This document shows, piece by piece, positions 29,345 through 38,000 of a stretch of DNA of 64,000 bases. Both the position numbers and the translations under genes were made by a program. How positions within the stretch are numbered: the stretch's first letter is position 1; the number at the start of each line of letters is the position of its first letter. A model generated the notes under the pieces. That model worked only from the letters and a program-made list of their open reading frames with translations. It ran no database searches and was not told the origin of the DNA. The DNA is from JAMLHH01 sp037189845 (GTDB taxonomy: Bacteria > Bacteroidota > Bacteroidia > Chitinophagales > JADIYW01): contig JBBCIS010000003.1 in NCBI GenBank assembly GCA_037189845.1, positions 496,001 to 560,000 on the forward strand. Direction: 5' to 3'.

Positions 29345-32248
29345 TTAAAAAATAGAAATTGCTTTTGTCAGCTTATTGGAAGGAGTATTTTTCTCTTGTA
29401 TTTCAATAAAATACTGGCCTTTCGCTTGTTTCGACAAATCCAAGTTCAATTGATTATCAAATGTTACAGATAATATTTGCTGACCGGTAGTATTAAATAC
29501 TGTTGCAACAAAGTGACCTGACTTCGTAGGATAAACGTTTAATTTACCATTGGAAGGATTAGGAAATACCTGAGCGTCCCAGTCCAGTTTTTTGACCTGG
29601 TCTTTTACACCTACTGCTCTTGTATCACCATAAACCGGTAAGATCAGTTGAGAAGGATGCTCCGGAGAGAATGCTACTCTCTGGATGGCTTTCCTTGGTG
29701 TCATTTCTACTCCTTTATACACATAAGTTTTTCCATCTCCCGGCTGTCTTCTGAAGAACTCATTATCATTAATCGGCAAGTTTGGATTAGCCTGATATCT
29801 GGGATTATTACTACTGCTCAAAAGAATTTTGATCTTATGTCCTTTTCCGAATGTATAGCCTATCGGTAAAAACTGGAAATAGTACTCATATATTTTGCCG
29901 GTTTCGATATTGCTGTAAGGGGCATCATCATCTTCAATTCCATCAGCATACAATCTTGCCCATTCTCTTGCTCTTGCGTTGACAACTCCTTCCTGTACAA
30001 AATATTCATCCCCGTTAGGATATACATCAACTATCCTGATCATAAAATCAGTATCTGTAGGATCACCCGGTGACGCTCCTGCCGGATTGGATTTTGCATA
30101 GAGCTTTGCTTTAGGATAACCTATGATACATACAGAATCTTCCAGAGCAACTGTTTCAAATTTCAATACGCCTTCTCTATCCATCGTGTACGGTGCAAAC
30201 AAAGGATCTGACATTTTCATCTGTCCCTGGCTATCTCTGTCTCCCTGAGGAGTTTTTGCTAGCATATTGGCTCCACCAACTGTCATCACCGGATTATCCG
30301 GATCATGCACATAGATTCCAAAACCTTCGTCAGAAGCAGGTGCACTTCTGGAAAGTACTCCTCCTGCTCTCAGATAAAGACTTCTCCAGGAAATATTATC
30401 CTGAATCGGGAATGTATCAGCACTGAACCAATAGTTTCCTACATTTGGATTTTCCGGGTCAAGATCCGGGTTAGGACCTATTACATAAAATCTTACAGGC
30501 GGTACTTCTTTGAAATTAGCGATGTCCAGCTTATCTAATTTATCAGTGCTAAAGCCCTCAATAAGAGGTGGCATTTTAGGAACATCCAAATTGAATGATG
30601 TTACAAGGTTATTATTGTTTAAGAACCTGATTTGTACCGGAACGCCTTTCAAGCCTTCTGCTCCTCCCAGGAAATTGATCAGATCAACGTGTCTCATCGT
30701 ATATTCCTTAGCAGGGAACCTTACATCCAGACCATTAATGATACGTTGAAATTGTTTTGATTCAGGTAAAACAATCGTTGGTTCACCAACATTGTTCAAC
30801 TCGTTATAGTTCAATGTATATCTGAACCATCCCAATAATTCTGATCTTGCTACATCAGCAATGTTCAAATCATCACCGAATGAGCTGATGTCAATCTTGG
30901 TGATATCTGTAACATTCTGAGGATATTCCATATCACCTGTTTTTCTACTTGCAATGGTTTGATGCGCCCAAGGGCCCATGACCACTTTGATCAGGTCTTT
31001 ATTACCATGTTCTACACTAACATGATGTCTTTGTAAGTTAAATGTTTCGAAGATACCATCTACAAAAATATCCCACCAGCCACCTACGTGGAAGGAAGGT
31101 ACCTCCATATTGGTATATCTGCTGTATTGGCCATTCGGGTCACTCTCTCCCAGAGAGTCTACAGGCGCTCTGCTTCCGTCCATGTCACCTCTTCCCAAAG
31201 AATTAGGATAATAACCTGCAGGACCGTTCAGATATCTTACTGTACTAAAGTGATCTATAGCCAGATTAGCCGCTTCAAATTTATCCTGTGTACCATAATC
31301 AAATGAAGTGTGGATATCATTGAACATATCAAAATCTATATCCATTTTCTCATCTTCGGTATCAGCAATCTGTCCTCTCAGCCATCCGCAAACCAGCAAC
31401 TCTCTGAAACAACCGTTCTGAAAACCTGTACTTTTATAAAACTCTAACGGACCTACAATAGGGAACAACGACTTGATACCTGGTTTTGTAGGATCTATTC
31501 TATGAGCAGCAGCAGCCTGTACCTGATTATAAGCCAATGCCGAAGCACCGAACATCCCTATAGATCCATTATATACCAGATCTTCTGTTTCAGCAATTCC
31601 GTCACCATCCAGGTCATACATCCTTGTGAGGTTATTCTTAATGAACTCTACGGTATTATATCCGTCTTCGTGCTTATTGGAATTCATAGGATGATCCAAA
31701 GATGTCCTATCCAAGACGTGGGCATATTCCGGATGGTAGGCATTTTTATCCCAGCTATCGGAATAGATCGGAAAATAAACACCTTCAGATTTGTATCGGC
31801 CTCTCATATCCTGATTCAAACCTACATAACCCAAAAGTGCCACTGCTGATCCGAGAGTAGGGTCCTTTTTATTGTAAGGCGTACGGCTCATGACCATCGG
31901 CAATCGGTATGGGTTAGGATTTTTCTGACCATTCAACGAATCATATCTGATATATTGTACTCCTTTAGGGATAACAACCAATTTGATTTTCTGGTTAGCA
32001 ATGTCAAACTCAAAAGCCATGCTGTCCTGAAAAATGGGAAGAAATACATCTGTCCTTAGTATAGTTCCATCCGGCATTTTGAATGGTACTTCTATCCTTT
32101 GGGAAAAATCAGTAAGGTCATCCAGTGTTCCATTCTTCGGCTTGTCATTAGACATATTGTAAGAACCGGGAATGGCAATGCTGTGATCCTGAGCTTTCAC
32201 AGAAAACACAACCACCACCAGAAACAACAGCGTGTAAAATTGCTTCAT
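29345..32248 (-). CDS. Secreted CocE/NonD (S15) hydrolase with T9SS sorting domain
   Basis: This 967-residue protein has a signal peptide (MKQFYTLLFLVVVVFSVKAQ). An N-terminal S15/CocE alpha-beta hydrolase domain begins at about FKMPDGTILRTDVFLP. The nucleophile elbow is IGMFGASALAYNQ (Ser near residue 236), and MGPWAH probably supplies the His. A jelly-roll domain follows (KFETVALEDSVCIIGYPKAKLY). The last 75 residues are a Por-type sorting domain (AQVFPNPSNGKLNVY...GQYFIEIQ), so it is exported by type IX secretion. The family cleaves acyl or X-Pro peptide bonds. It precedes the TonB receptor gene by 24 nt. Confidence 0.88.
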   Translation of the reverse strand: MKQFYTLLFLVVVVFSVKAQDHSIAIPGSYNMSNDKPKNGTLDDLTDFSQRIEVPFKMPDGTILRTDVFLPIFQDSMAFEFDIANQKIKLVVIPKGVQYIRYDSLNGQKNPNPYRLPMVMSRTPYNKKDPTLGSAVALLGYVGLNQDMRGRYKSEGVYFPIYSDSWDKNAYHPEYAHVLDRTSLDHPMNSNKHEDGYNTVEFIKNNLTRMYDLDGDGIAETEDLVYNGSIGMFGASALAYNQVQAAAAHRIDPTKPGIKSLFPIVGPLEFYKSTGFQNGCFRELLVCGWLRGQIADTEDEKMDIDFDMFNDIHTSFDYGTQDKFEAANLAIDHFSTVRYLNGPAGYYPNSLGRGDMDGSRAPVDSLGESDPNGQYSRYTNMEVPSFHVGGWWDIFVDGIFETFNLQRHHVSVEHGNKDLIKVVMGPWAHQTIASRKTGDMEYPQNVTDITKIDISSFGDDLNIADVARSELLGWFRYTLNYNELNNVGEPTIVLPESKQFQRIINGLDVRFPAKEYTMRHVDLINFLGGAEGLKGVPVQIRFLNNNNLVTSFNLDVPKMPPLIEGFSTDKLDKLDIANFKEVPPVRFYVIGPNPDLDPENPNVGNYWFSADTFPIQDNISWRSLYLRAGGVLSRSAPASDEGFGIYVHDPDNPVMTVGGANMLAKTPQGDRDSQGQMKMSDPLFAPYTMDREGVLKFETVALEDSVCIIGYPKAKLYAKSNPAGASPGDPTDTDFMIRIVDVYPNGDEYFVQEGVVNARAREWARLYADGIEDDDAPYSNIETGKIYEYYFQFLPIGYTFGKGHKIKILLSSSNNPRYQANPNLPINDNEFFRRQPGDGKTYVYKGVEMTPRKAIQRVAFSPEHPSQLILPVYGDTRAVGVKDQVKKLDWDAQVFPNPSNGKLNVYPTKSGHFVATVFNTTGQQILSVTFDNQLNLDLSKQAKGQYFIEIQEKNTPSNKLTKAISIF

Positions 32249-32271
32249 AATTCGTAGTATTTAGTAAAAGC

Positions 32272-32279
32272 CAAATATA
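32272..32279 (-). promoter_or_regulatory. -7 promoter element of the hydrolase-receptor operon
   Basis: The minus strand reads TATATTTG, an exact TAnnTTTG match, 23 nt upstream of the hydrolase start. A TTG lies 22 nt further upstream, slightly beyond the usual spacing. Confidence 0.5.
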
Positions 32280-32356
32280 TCCAATATTTACACAAATTCT
32301 TCAATTCGTAAATGTTTTTTTAACACAAACGATACAATAATTAAAAATCAGGCAAA

Positions 32357-32383
32357 AAAATAGCCACTCTGTTACGAGTGGCT
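32357..32383 (-). terminator. Rho-independent terminator after lysA
   Basis: AGCCACTC (32362-32369) and GAGTGGCT (32376-32383) form a perfect 8-bp stem with a 6-nt loop. On the minus strand it is followed by ATTTTTTTGCC. It lies about 20 nt past the lysA stop. Confidence 0.85.
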
Positions 32384-32403
32384 CAATATATAAGCATTGC
32401 TTT

Positions 32404-33639
32404 TTATTCAAAATCTATGATTTCCTGGGTTGCCAGAAGGTCCTCTATTTTTTCTCTCCTTCTGATCAATTGTGCTTTTCCGTTATGGACTATTACTTCC
32501 GCCGGTCTGTATCTGGAGTTATAATTGGATGACATCGAATATCCATAAGCACCTGCATTGTGCAATGCCAGGATATCACCTTCTCTGACTTCATTCAACT
32601 TTCTGTCCCAACCAAATGTATCGGTTTCACAGATATAACCGACAACGGTATAAATTCTGCTCGTTCCTGCAGGATTTGACACATTGGTGATATGGTGATA
32701 TGCATCGTACATCATCGGGCGTATCAAATGATTTTGTCCGGAATCTACTCCTGCAAATACTGTAGACATAGTTTGCTTGATAACATTGGTTCTCACAAAC
32801 AGATATCCTGATTCACTCACCAAAAACTTACCCGGCTCAAACATGATCTGCAGATCACGACCATATTCTTTACAGAAATCATTGAATCTTTTGCTGAGCT
32901 TTTCTCCGAGTAATTCCACATCTGTTGTGTTATCTTCCGGAGAATATTTCACCTTGAAGCCACTACCGAAATCCACAAATTCCAGATCTTCGAAATTAAC
33001 AGCATTCTCCAAAAGGATATCTGCTCCTCTCAAAAACACATCAATATCCAGAATATCAGATCCTGTATGCATGTGCAAACCAGTCACCTTTATCTTATTG
33101 GTTTTGATGACTCTTTGCAGATGTCTCATCTGATAGATAGAAATACCAAATTTAGAGTCGATATGGCCTACAGAAATTTTACTGTTGCCACCAGCCATGA
33201 TGTGCGGATTCAATCTCACACAAACGGGATATGAATTGCCATAAAGATGACCGAACTGTTCTAAAATAGAAATATTATCAATATTGATAACCACTCCGAA
33301 TTCTACTGCTCTTTTAATTTCGTCGATATTGACACAGTTGGGGGTATAGATAATATCCTGCGGATCAAATCCTGCTTTCAATCCCAACAGTACCTCTTGT
33401 ATAGAGACAGTGTCCAAACCTGCACCCAGGCTCTTCATAAATTTTAATATGCTGACATTTGTCAACGCCTTACAAGCGTAATTAATCTTGATGTTAGTAT
33501 CCTTGAACGCGTCTTTCAATCTGTTGTACTGACGTTCAATCGTGGCACTGTTGTAAACGTACAAAGGTGTGCCAAACTCTTTACAAATATCCAATACCGG
33601 GACTCCGCCTATGGTATATTGGTTATCGACCAATTGCAT
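32404..33639 (-). CDS. lysA: Diaminopimelate decarboxylase
   Basis: This 411-residue PLP enzyme makes L-lysine from meso-diaminopimelate, the last step of lysine synthesis. The fold-III barrel carries the PLP lysine in NYACKALTN (near residue 55) and HMHTGSDI, and the glycine-rich phosphate site is FVDFGSGFKV. The second-domain cysteine motif is CETDTFGWDR, and the C-terminal ALHNAGAYGYSMSSNYN is also present. All catalytic residues are present. It is monocistronic with its own terminator. The MITE-like element at 33679-33870 ends 40 nt before its start codon, just where upstream promoter sequence should be. Confidence 0.95.
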   Translation of the reverse strand: MQLVDNQYTIGGVPVLDICKEFGTPLYVYNSATIERQYNRLKDAFKDTNIKINYACKALTNVSILKFMKSLGAGLDTVSIQEVLLGLKAGFDPQDIIYTPNCVNIDEIKRAVEFGVVINIDNISILEQFGHLYGNSYPVCVRLNPHIMAGGNSKISVGHIDSKFGISIYQMRHLQRVIKTNKIKVTGLHMHTGSDILDIDVFLRGADILLENAVNFEDLEFVDFGSGFKVKYSPEDNTTDVELLGEKLSKRFNDFCKEYGRDLQIMFEPGKFLVSESGYLFVRTNVIKQTMSTVFAGVDSGQNHLIRPMMYDAYHHITNVSNPAGTSRIYTVVGYICETDTFGWDRKLNEVREGDILALHNAGAYGYSMSSNYNSRYRPAEVIVHNGKAQLIRRREKIEDLLATQEIIDFE

Positions 33640-33968
33640 GTGAAAAATTTAGGTTGCGAAGTTAATGCAAAAGATTAAGAGCCTGTTTAAAATTTTACCG
33701 AAATTTATTTTGAGGTTCTTGAAAACTATCTTTGCTAAATTTTGATGCTCTTTTGAGCGTATTTCTCACTTCCTATTTTTGATTTAGCGGGCTAAATCTG
33801 CAAATACGAAGCAATAAATCCATCTCAAAATATCTATAAAAATTTTTAGCAATAAAATTTAAACAGGCTCTAAGCTGTTTTAATTCTTCCTAAAATATTA
33901 CACAGAATAAACACTTATTCGATTTTTCTATCAACAGTCATTTCCATACTTTTAATCTGCTGTCTGTC
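33640..33968. other. 329-bp intergenic region dominated by a MITE-like element
   Basis: This divergent spacer between lysA and the alpha/beta hydrolase contains the 192-bp element at 33679-33870. Its flanks are short: 39 bp to lysA with a weak TAACTTCG, and 98 bp of AT-rich sequence to the hydrolase. No additional gene is seen. Confidence 0.7.
33679..33870. mobile_element. 192-bp MITE-like element with terminal inverted repeats
   Basis: The ends GAGCCTGTTTAAAATTTTA (33679-33697) and, on the other strand, GAGCCTGTTTAAATTTTAT (33852-33870) are near-perfect inverted repeats. They are flanked by a direct TAA on both sides (33676-33678 and 33871-33873), as expected for a 3-bp target duplication. 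Inside are further inverted segments: ATTTTGAG against CTCAAAAT, GCGTATTT against AAATACG, and a central hairpin GATTTAGC-GG-GCTAAATC at 33781-33798. There is no coding capacity. The end sequence and target size resemble IS5-group elements, so it may be mobilised by such a transposase elsewhere in the genome. Confidence 0.75.
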
Positions 33969-34925
33969 ATGAAGAAATTTATCTTTATTTCCTTTTTTAT
34001 CATCATTATCTCTACAGTGATTGCAATATATCAGGTTTGGAACCGCCAGAGTCTCATCATTTCCAAAGAGATAGTAAAAGAGAAATTAAAATTTCCGGCT
34101 TCGCATTTTATCCAATGGAAAGGAGCAGAAATACATTATACCGATGAAGGTGAAGGAATTCCTGTGCTGATGATACACGGTTTCGGAGGAGCATATACGC
34201 ACTTTGAAGATATGGCTCGTCTGATGAAAGACCAATACAGAATTATCAGGGTGGACCTGCCCGGGTTTGGATTATCTGAATATCCGGATGGTTATGATCC
34301 AAAGAGTTTTACAGAAAGCTACCAGGATTATCTTCGTTATCTGCTGGGTGTATTACAATTAGATTCTTTGTATGTAATGGGTAATTCGCTTGGAGGATTG
34401 ATTGCATGGAATTGTGCGGTACAACATCCGGACAAAGTCAAAAAGCTGGTATTATTATCTCCTGCCGGATATGAGCTGGATGAAGTTCTTTCTCCGGGAA
34501 AAATATTAAAACATGAATGGATACAAAAGATCGCTCTCAAAGGACAGCCATTATGGATGACCCGGAGTGGTCTGGAAGAAGCCTTTTATAAAAAGGACAA
34601 AGTGAAAGATAATGTAGTGGAAAGAATCAATCTTTTCACCAATAGAGAAGGTGTCATTCCACACATGATAAATGTTGCTCTGACCAAAGATTTTCCGGAT
34701 ACAGCACTGATACGGAATGTTCAATGTCCGACTCTGATCATCTGGGGAAAGGAAGATGCCATCATTCCCATAGAACATACAGAAAAATTCAAAAGAGATA
34801 TTCCGGGTAGCCAGGTAGTTATTTTTGAAAACAGCGGCCACTGTCCCATGATGGAAGATCCGGAGAAAACAGCCAGTCAGTGTCTTCGTTTTTTAAGAGC
34901 AAAAAGATTCAAGGCCTATCATTAA
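33969..34925 (+). CDS. Alpha/beta hydrolase, membrane-anchored or secreted
   Basis: The 318-residue protein starts with a hydrophobic helix (FIFISFFIIIISTVIAIYQVW) that is either an uncleaved anchor or a signal. The catalytic domain has the oxyanion motif MIHGFGGAYTHF, the nucleophile in MGNSLGGLIAW (Ser near residue 139), the acid in WGKEDAIIP and the His in NSGHCPMMEDPEK, so the triad is complete. The family covers esterases, C-C hydrolases and epoxide hydrolases; the substrate is not predictable. It is transcribed away from lysA and is followed by 230 bp without a gene. Confidence 0.85.
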   Translation: MKKFIFISFFIIIISTVIAIYQVWNRQSLIISKEIVKEKLKFPASHFIQWKGAEIHYTDEGEGIPVLMIHGFGGAYTHFEDMARLMKDQYRIIRVDLPGFGLSEYPDGYDPKSFTESYQDYLRYLLGVLQLDSLYVMGNSLGGLIAWNCAVQHPDKVKKLVLLSPAGYELDEVLSPGKILKHEWIQKIALKGQPLWMTRSGLEEAFYKKDKVKDNVVERINLFTNREGVIPHMINVALTKDFPDTALIRNVQCPTLIIWGKEDAIIPIEHTEKFKRDIPGSQVVIFENSGHCPMMEDPEKTASQCLRFLRAKRFKAYH

Positions 34926-35085
34926 TATGATTATTGAGATATTGGTATTGCATCCGGCAGAAAGAAATCTATTCCTGAAAAACTTAATAAAGTATGCTGA
35001 AATTCAGATACATTGCCAGTAGTCACACTATTTACACCTGTATCTTTCACACAGACATTCCCTTGAATTTTTAGCTCAAAAAACA

Positions 35086-35105
35086 TTAATTATCTTTTGT
35101 TATTT
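35086..35105 (+). promoter_or_regulatory. 20-bp motif upstream of the Crp-like gene
   Basis: TTAATTATCTTTTGTTATTT lies 51 bp before the regulator start. A copy differing at one base (T to A at position 15) occurs at 35725-35744 before the esterase gene. The TATCTTTTG part is close to a Bacteroidota -7 box. Confidence 0.45.
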
Positions 35106-35155
35106 GCTGTAAAAAAATAATATATTAACATCAATACAGTGATTTATGCTGTTTG

Positions 35156-35728
35156 ATGATGAAATTAATGGAGAACATATTGAAAGACTTGCCCGCAGAG
35201 GATATATTGCGGTTAAAGGCTTGTGTCCGGGAAGTTCATTTGAAGCCTAACGAGATTTTTATTTCGAAAGGGGACATCATCAATAAAGTCAGATATATCA
35301 AGGAAGGTATCATCAGAGCATACACTTATGACGAGGAAGGGAGAGAAATTACTTTCATCTTCAGATGGGAAAATCAGTTTTTCAGGCCTTATGAATCTTT
35401 ACTGAAACAACCTTCCAAATATTATTTTCAGGCGTTGGAAGCTACACGGCTTCTCGAACTGGATTTTCAGATTATTCAGGATTATGCTGAAACCGACCCG
35501 CTTTATGCTCATAAATACAGTGAGGTATTGAAAAATATTTTATTTGAAGCGCTGGAACATCTGGAATCCTTTATCTTATTATCTCCTGAAAAAAGATATC
35601 TGAAAATCACCCGCGAAAAACCGGATATTATACACCGGGTTCAGGATAAGCACCTTGCGAGCTTTCTGGGCATCACACCCGTATCTCTCAGCCGTATCAA
35701 AAAGCGAATCGCGGAAAAAAGACTTTAA
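35156..35728 (+). CDS. Crp/Fnr-family transcriptional regulator
   Basis: A 190-residue protein from ATG 35156 (35159 is equally possible). It has an N-terminal cyclic-nucleotide-binding-like beta-roll (HLKPNEIFISKGDIINKVRYIKEGIIRAY) and a C-terminal helix-turn-helix with DKHLASFLGITPVSLSRIKK as recognition region. The typical phosphate-binding RxS/T motif of cAMP receptors is not evident, so another signal, or none, may be sensed. This short subtype is common and numerous in Bacteroidota and often lies next to its target gene. Here the next gene encodes a secreted esterase that shares an upstream 20-bp motif. Confidence 0.88.
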   Translation: MMKLMENILKDLPAEDILRLKACVREVHLKPNEIFISKGDIINKVRYIKEGIIRAYTYDEEGREITFIFRWENQFFRPYESLLKQPSKYYFQALEATRLLELDFQIIQDYAETDPLYAHKYSEVLKNILFEALEHLESFILLSPEKRYLKITREKPDIIHRVQDKHLASFLGITPVSLSRIKKRIAEKRL

Positions 35729-35744
35729 TTATCTTTTGATATTT
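35725..35744 (+). promoter_or_regulatory. 20-bp motif upstream of the secreted esterase
   Basis: TTAATTATCTTTTGATATTT matches the motif at 35086-35105 in 19 of 20 positions. It lies 71 bp before the esterase start and overlaps the end of the regulator gene. A common promoter type or a shared operator are both possible. Confidence 0.45.
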
Positions 35745-35814
35745 CACAATTGGTGCTTCATCAATAATTTTGATATCAGGAGAGTTCATATTTAAAACAC
35801 GCAAAATTTAAACT

Positions 35815-36960
35815 ATGTTCAAAAAATCACTTGCTATCGTAATGACTTTATCCGTTTCCTATACAATGCTGTATGCAAGCTGGGAAAACAGGACATTGCA
35901 ATTTGAAGGAAGAAACAGAAGCTACAGAATCTATCTTCCTGTAAACTACTCTTCCTCCGAAACGTATTCCTTAGTATTGGGTATTCATGGACTGGGGGAT
36001 AATATGACCGGATTTGGCAACGCTTTTGCGGATTTCTGCCGGATAGCGGACACTGCAAATATTATTCTGGTATATCCCCAGGGATTAGACAACCCGATAA
36101 TAGGTACCGGATGGAATGCCGGAGCAGGTATGCTGGGAATATATCCGAGCGAGAATGCCGACGATATCGGATTCATCAATACAGTTACGGATATCATCCA
36201 ACAAGAGTATCCGATCAATAAAGCTCAGACATATCTCTTCGGGTTTTCAAACGGTGGTTTTATGGTACAGCGGATAGCTTGCGAGTCTAATGAAAGATAT
36301 GCCGCCGTAGCATCCATTGCCGGGACACTGGGTAACAAAATCAACTATTGTAATCCGGCACGACAGATACCCATCGTACATTTCCACGGCACAGCTGACA
36401 TCAATGTCAATTACTATAATCCGCCTTTCGGGAGATCCGTCAGTGCGCTCATGGGTCTTTGGTCTGCCAACTTTGGTTGCGATACGGAAAGGGAAAGGGT
36501 CAAACTGCCGGACATCAAACCGGACGGCTACACGGTAGAACACTATGTATACAAAAACTGCTCGCAAAGACTGGAGCTTTTCAAAGTCAACGATGCTATG
36601 CACGTCCTGCTCCACAAAGCCGCCAACGATATCAGCTATTCGGAAGAGATCTGGCGTTTCTTCACCTATCAGAAAGATACGTCTGTACCTACAGCCATAC
36701 GACAACAGGTTCAAACCCAGATAAAAGTATATCCGGTACCGGCAGCGGAAACCGTCCGCATAGAATTGCAGGGCGTACAGAATCATCGGGATTTCGAGTT
36801 AAGCGTATGGGACTATACCGGAAAAAAAATCACCGTGCTGCCCCACAATCCAGCCGGGAATTATATTTTTGACTGCAGAAATTTACCTGACGGAATCTAT
36901 TTAGTCAATGCTACTGACGGGAATCGGCTTCTCTGTACAAGATTTACAATAGCCAAATAA
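35815..36960 (+). CDS. Secreted PHB-depolymerase/feruloyl-esterase-like hydrolase with T9SS sorting domain
   Basis: The 381-residue protein has a signal peptide (SLAIVMTLSVSYTMLYAS). The esterase domain is LpqC-like: YRIYLPVNY, LGIHGLGDNMTGFGN, nucleophile elbow LFGFSNGGFM (Ser near residue 147), acid in HFHGTADINV, and His in NDAMHVLLH. The final 75 residues form a Por sorting domain (IKVYPVPAAETVRIELQG...LPDGIYLVNA). It probably hydrolyses an ester polymer or plant phenolic esters outside the cell. GC content is visibly higher from about 36100 to 36900 than in neighbouring genes, which hints at a different history. Confidence 0.85.
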   Translation: MFKKSLAIVMTLSVSYTMLYASWENRTLQFEGRNRSYRIYLPVNYSSSETYSLVLGIHGLGDNMTGFGNAFADFCRIADTANIILVYPQGLDNPIIGTGWNAGAGMLGIYPSENADDIGFINTVTDIIQQEYPINKAQTYLFGFSNGGFMVQRIACESNERYAAVASIAGTLGNKINYCNPARQIPIVHFHGTADINVNYYNPPFGRSVSALMGLWSANFGCDTERERVKLPDIKPDGYTVEHYVYKNCSQRLELFKVNDAMHVLLHKAANDISYSEEIWRFFTYQKDTSVPTAIRQQVQTQIKVYPVPAAETVRIELQGVQNHRDFELSVWDYTGKKITVLPHNPAGNYIFDCRNLPDGIYLVNATDGNRLLCTRFTIAK

Positions 36961-37010
36961 GAGAGTATCTTAAAAGCTATCTTTTTTCGTTTAATTACAA
37001 GGTTGAAGAT

Positions 37011-37033
37011 TTTCCCCCTATGGGAAATTTCCC
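37011..37033. promoter_or_regulatory. Overlapping palindromes upstream of the SDR gene
   Basis: GGGAAATTTCCC at 37022-37033 is a perfect 12-bp palindrome. Its left half also pairs with TTTCCC at 37011-37016 across a 5-nt loop. Such a symmetric site about 95 bp before a start codon could be a regulator-binding site. No family can be assigned. Confidence 0.35.
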
Positions 37034-37126
37034 AAAGTTATTTTAAATGCGAATGCCGTGATATTACTCTGACTTACACAAAAACAACACTAACTAATTT
37101 TTATATTACCTTTCATTTATTCTGAC

Positions 37127-37972
37127 ATGAGCGCTTCTTATTTCCAAAACAAAAAATGCTTCATCACTGGTGCAGCCAGTGGTATCGGAAAAGCGACGGC
37201 TTTACTTTCTGCTCAGAGAGGAGCTGAATTATTTCTGACAGACATCAATGCGGACGGATTGGAAAAAACCGTTCTGGAAATCCGCTCTCAAAATGGCAAG
37301 GTTACACTATACAAGGCTTTTAATATTGCTGACTACGAGCAGGTAAAATCTTTTGCAGAAGAAGTCCATATGCTATCCGGCACGATGGATATCGTCATGA
37401 ATATAGCAGGGATCTCTATGTGGGGTGCAGTAGATAAAATGAAGCACGAGGAATGGAAAGCAATTATCGATGTCAATCTCATGGGACCAATTCATGTGGT
37501 GGAGACTTTTGTTCCTGAAATGATGAAAAACAACAGCGGTCACATCGTCAATGTTTCCTCGGCTGCCGGGCTTTTCGGGCTGCCGTGGCATGGGGCATAC
37601 AGTGCAAGCAAATATGGATTAAGAGGACTATCTGATGTGCTCAGACACGACTTGAAAAAACACAACATCGGAGTACATCTGGTGTGTCCCGGAGCAGTAG
37701 ATACGGGCTTAGTGCATACAATTAAAATTTCCGGGCTGGAAATTGGTCAGGACAAGTTTCAAAAACTGAAAAAACGTTTCCAGAAACATGCAGTCAGTCC
37801 TGAACAAGCTGCAAAAGCTATCCTGAAAGGAATAGAAAATAAAGACTATTACATTTTCACATCAGAAGATATCCGCTTTGGATTTTTAGCACAACAGAAA
37901 TTCACTTCTGCATATAATGTTGTGATGCAAAAGATGAATGATTACTTTCAGAAAACGTTGTCAAAGGATTAA
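37127..37972 (+). CDS. Short-chain dehydrogenase/reductase
   Basis: This 281-residue Rossmann-fold oxidoreductase has the cofactor motif TGAASGIG (about residues 15-22), NIAGISMWG, the catalytic Ser in NVSSAAG, and YSASKYG with the active-site Tyr and Lys. An acidic residue after the second strand (TDINADG) suggests NAD rather than NADP. The C-terminal extension (about 60 residues, FLAQQKFTSAYNVVMQKMNDYF) is like SDRs acting on lipids or retinol-like substrates. It stands alone on the plus strand. Confidence 0.88.
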   Translation: MSASYFQNKKCFITGAASGIGKATALLSAQRGAELFLTDINADGLEKTVLEIRSQNGKVTLYKAFNIADYEQVKSFAEEVHMLSGTMDIVMNIAGISMWGAVDKMKHEEWKAIIDVNLMGPIHVVETFVPEMMKNNSGHIVNVSSAAGLFGLPWHGAYSASKYGLRGLSDVLRHDLKKHNIGVHLVCPGAVDTGLVHTIKISGLEIGQDKFQKLKKRFQKHAVSPEQAAKAILKGIENKDYYIFTSEDIRFGFLAQQKFTSAYNVVMQKMNDYFQKTLSKD

Positions 37973-38000
37973 CAAGGCCTCTGATTCAATATTTTTTATT

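Noticed and set aside
36459..36872. 137-residue plus-strand frame inside the esterase
   Set aside because: It is in an alternative frame of a complete esterase with intact catalytic and sorting motifs. The raised GC content explains the lack of stops.
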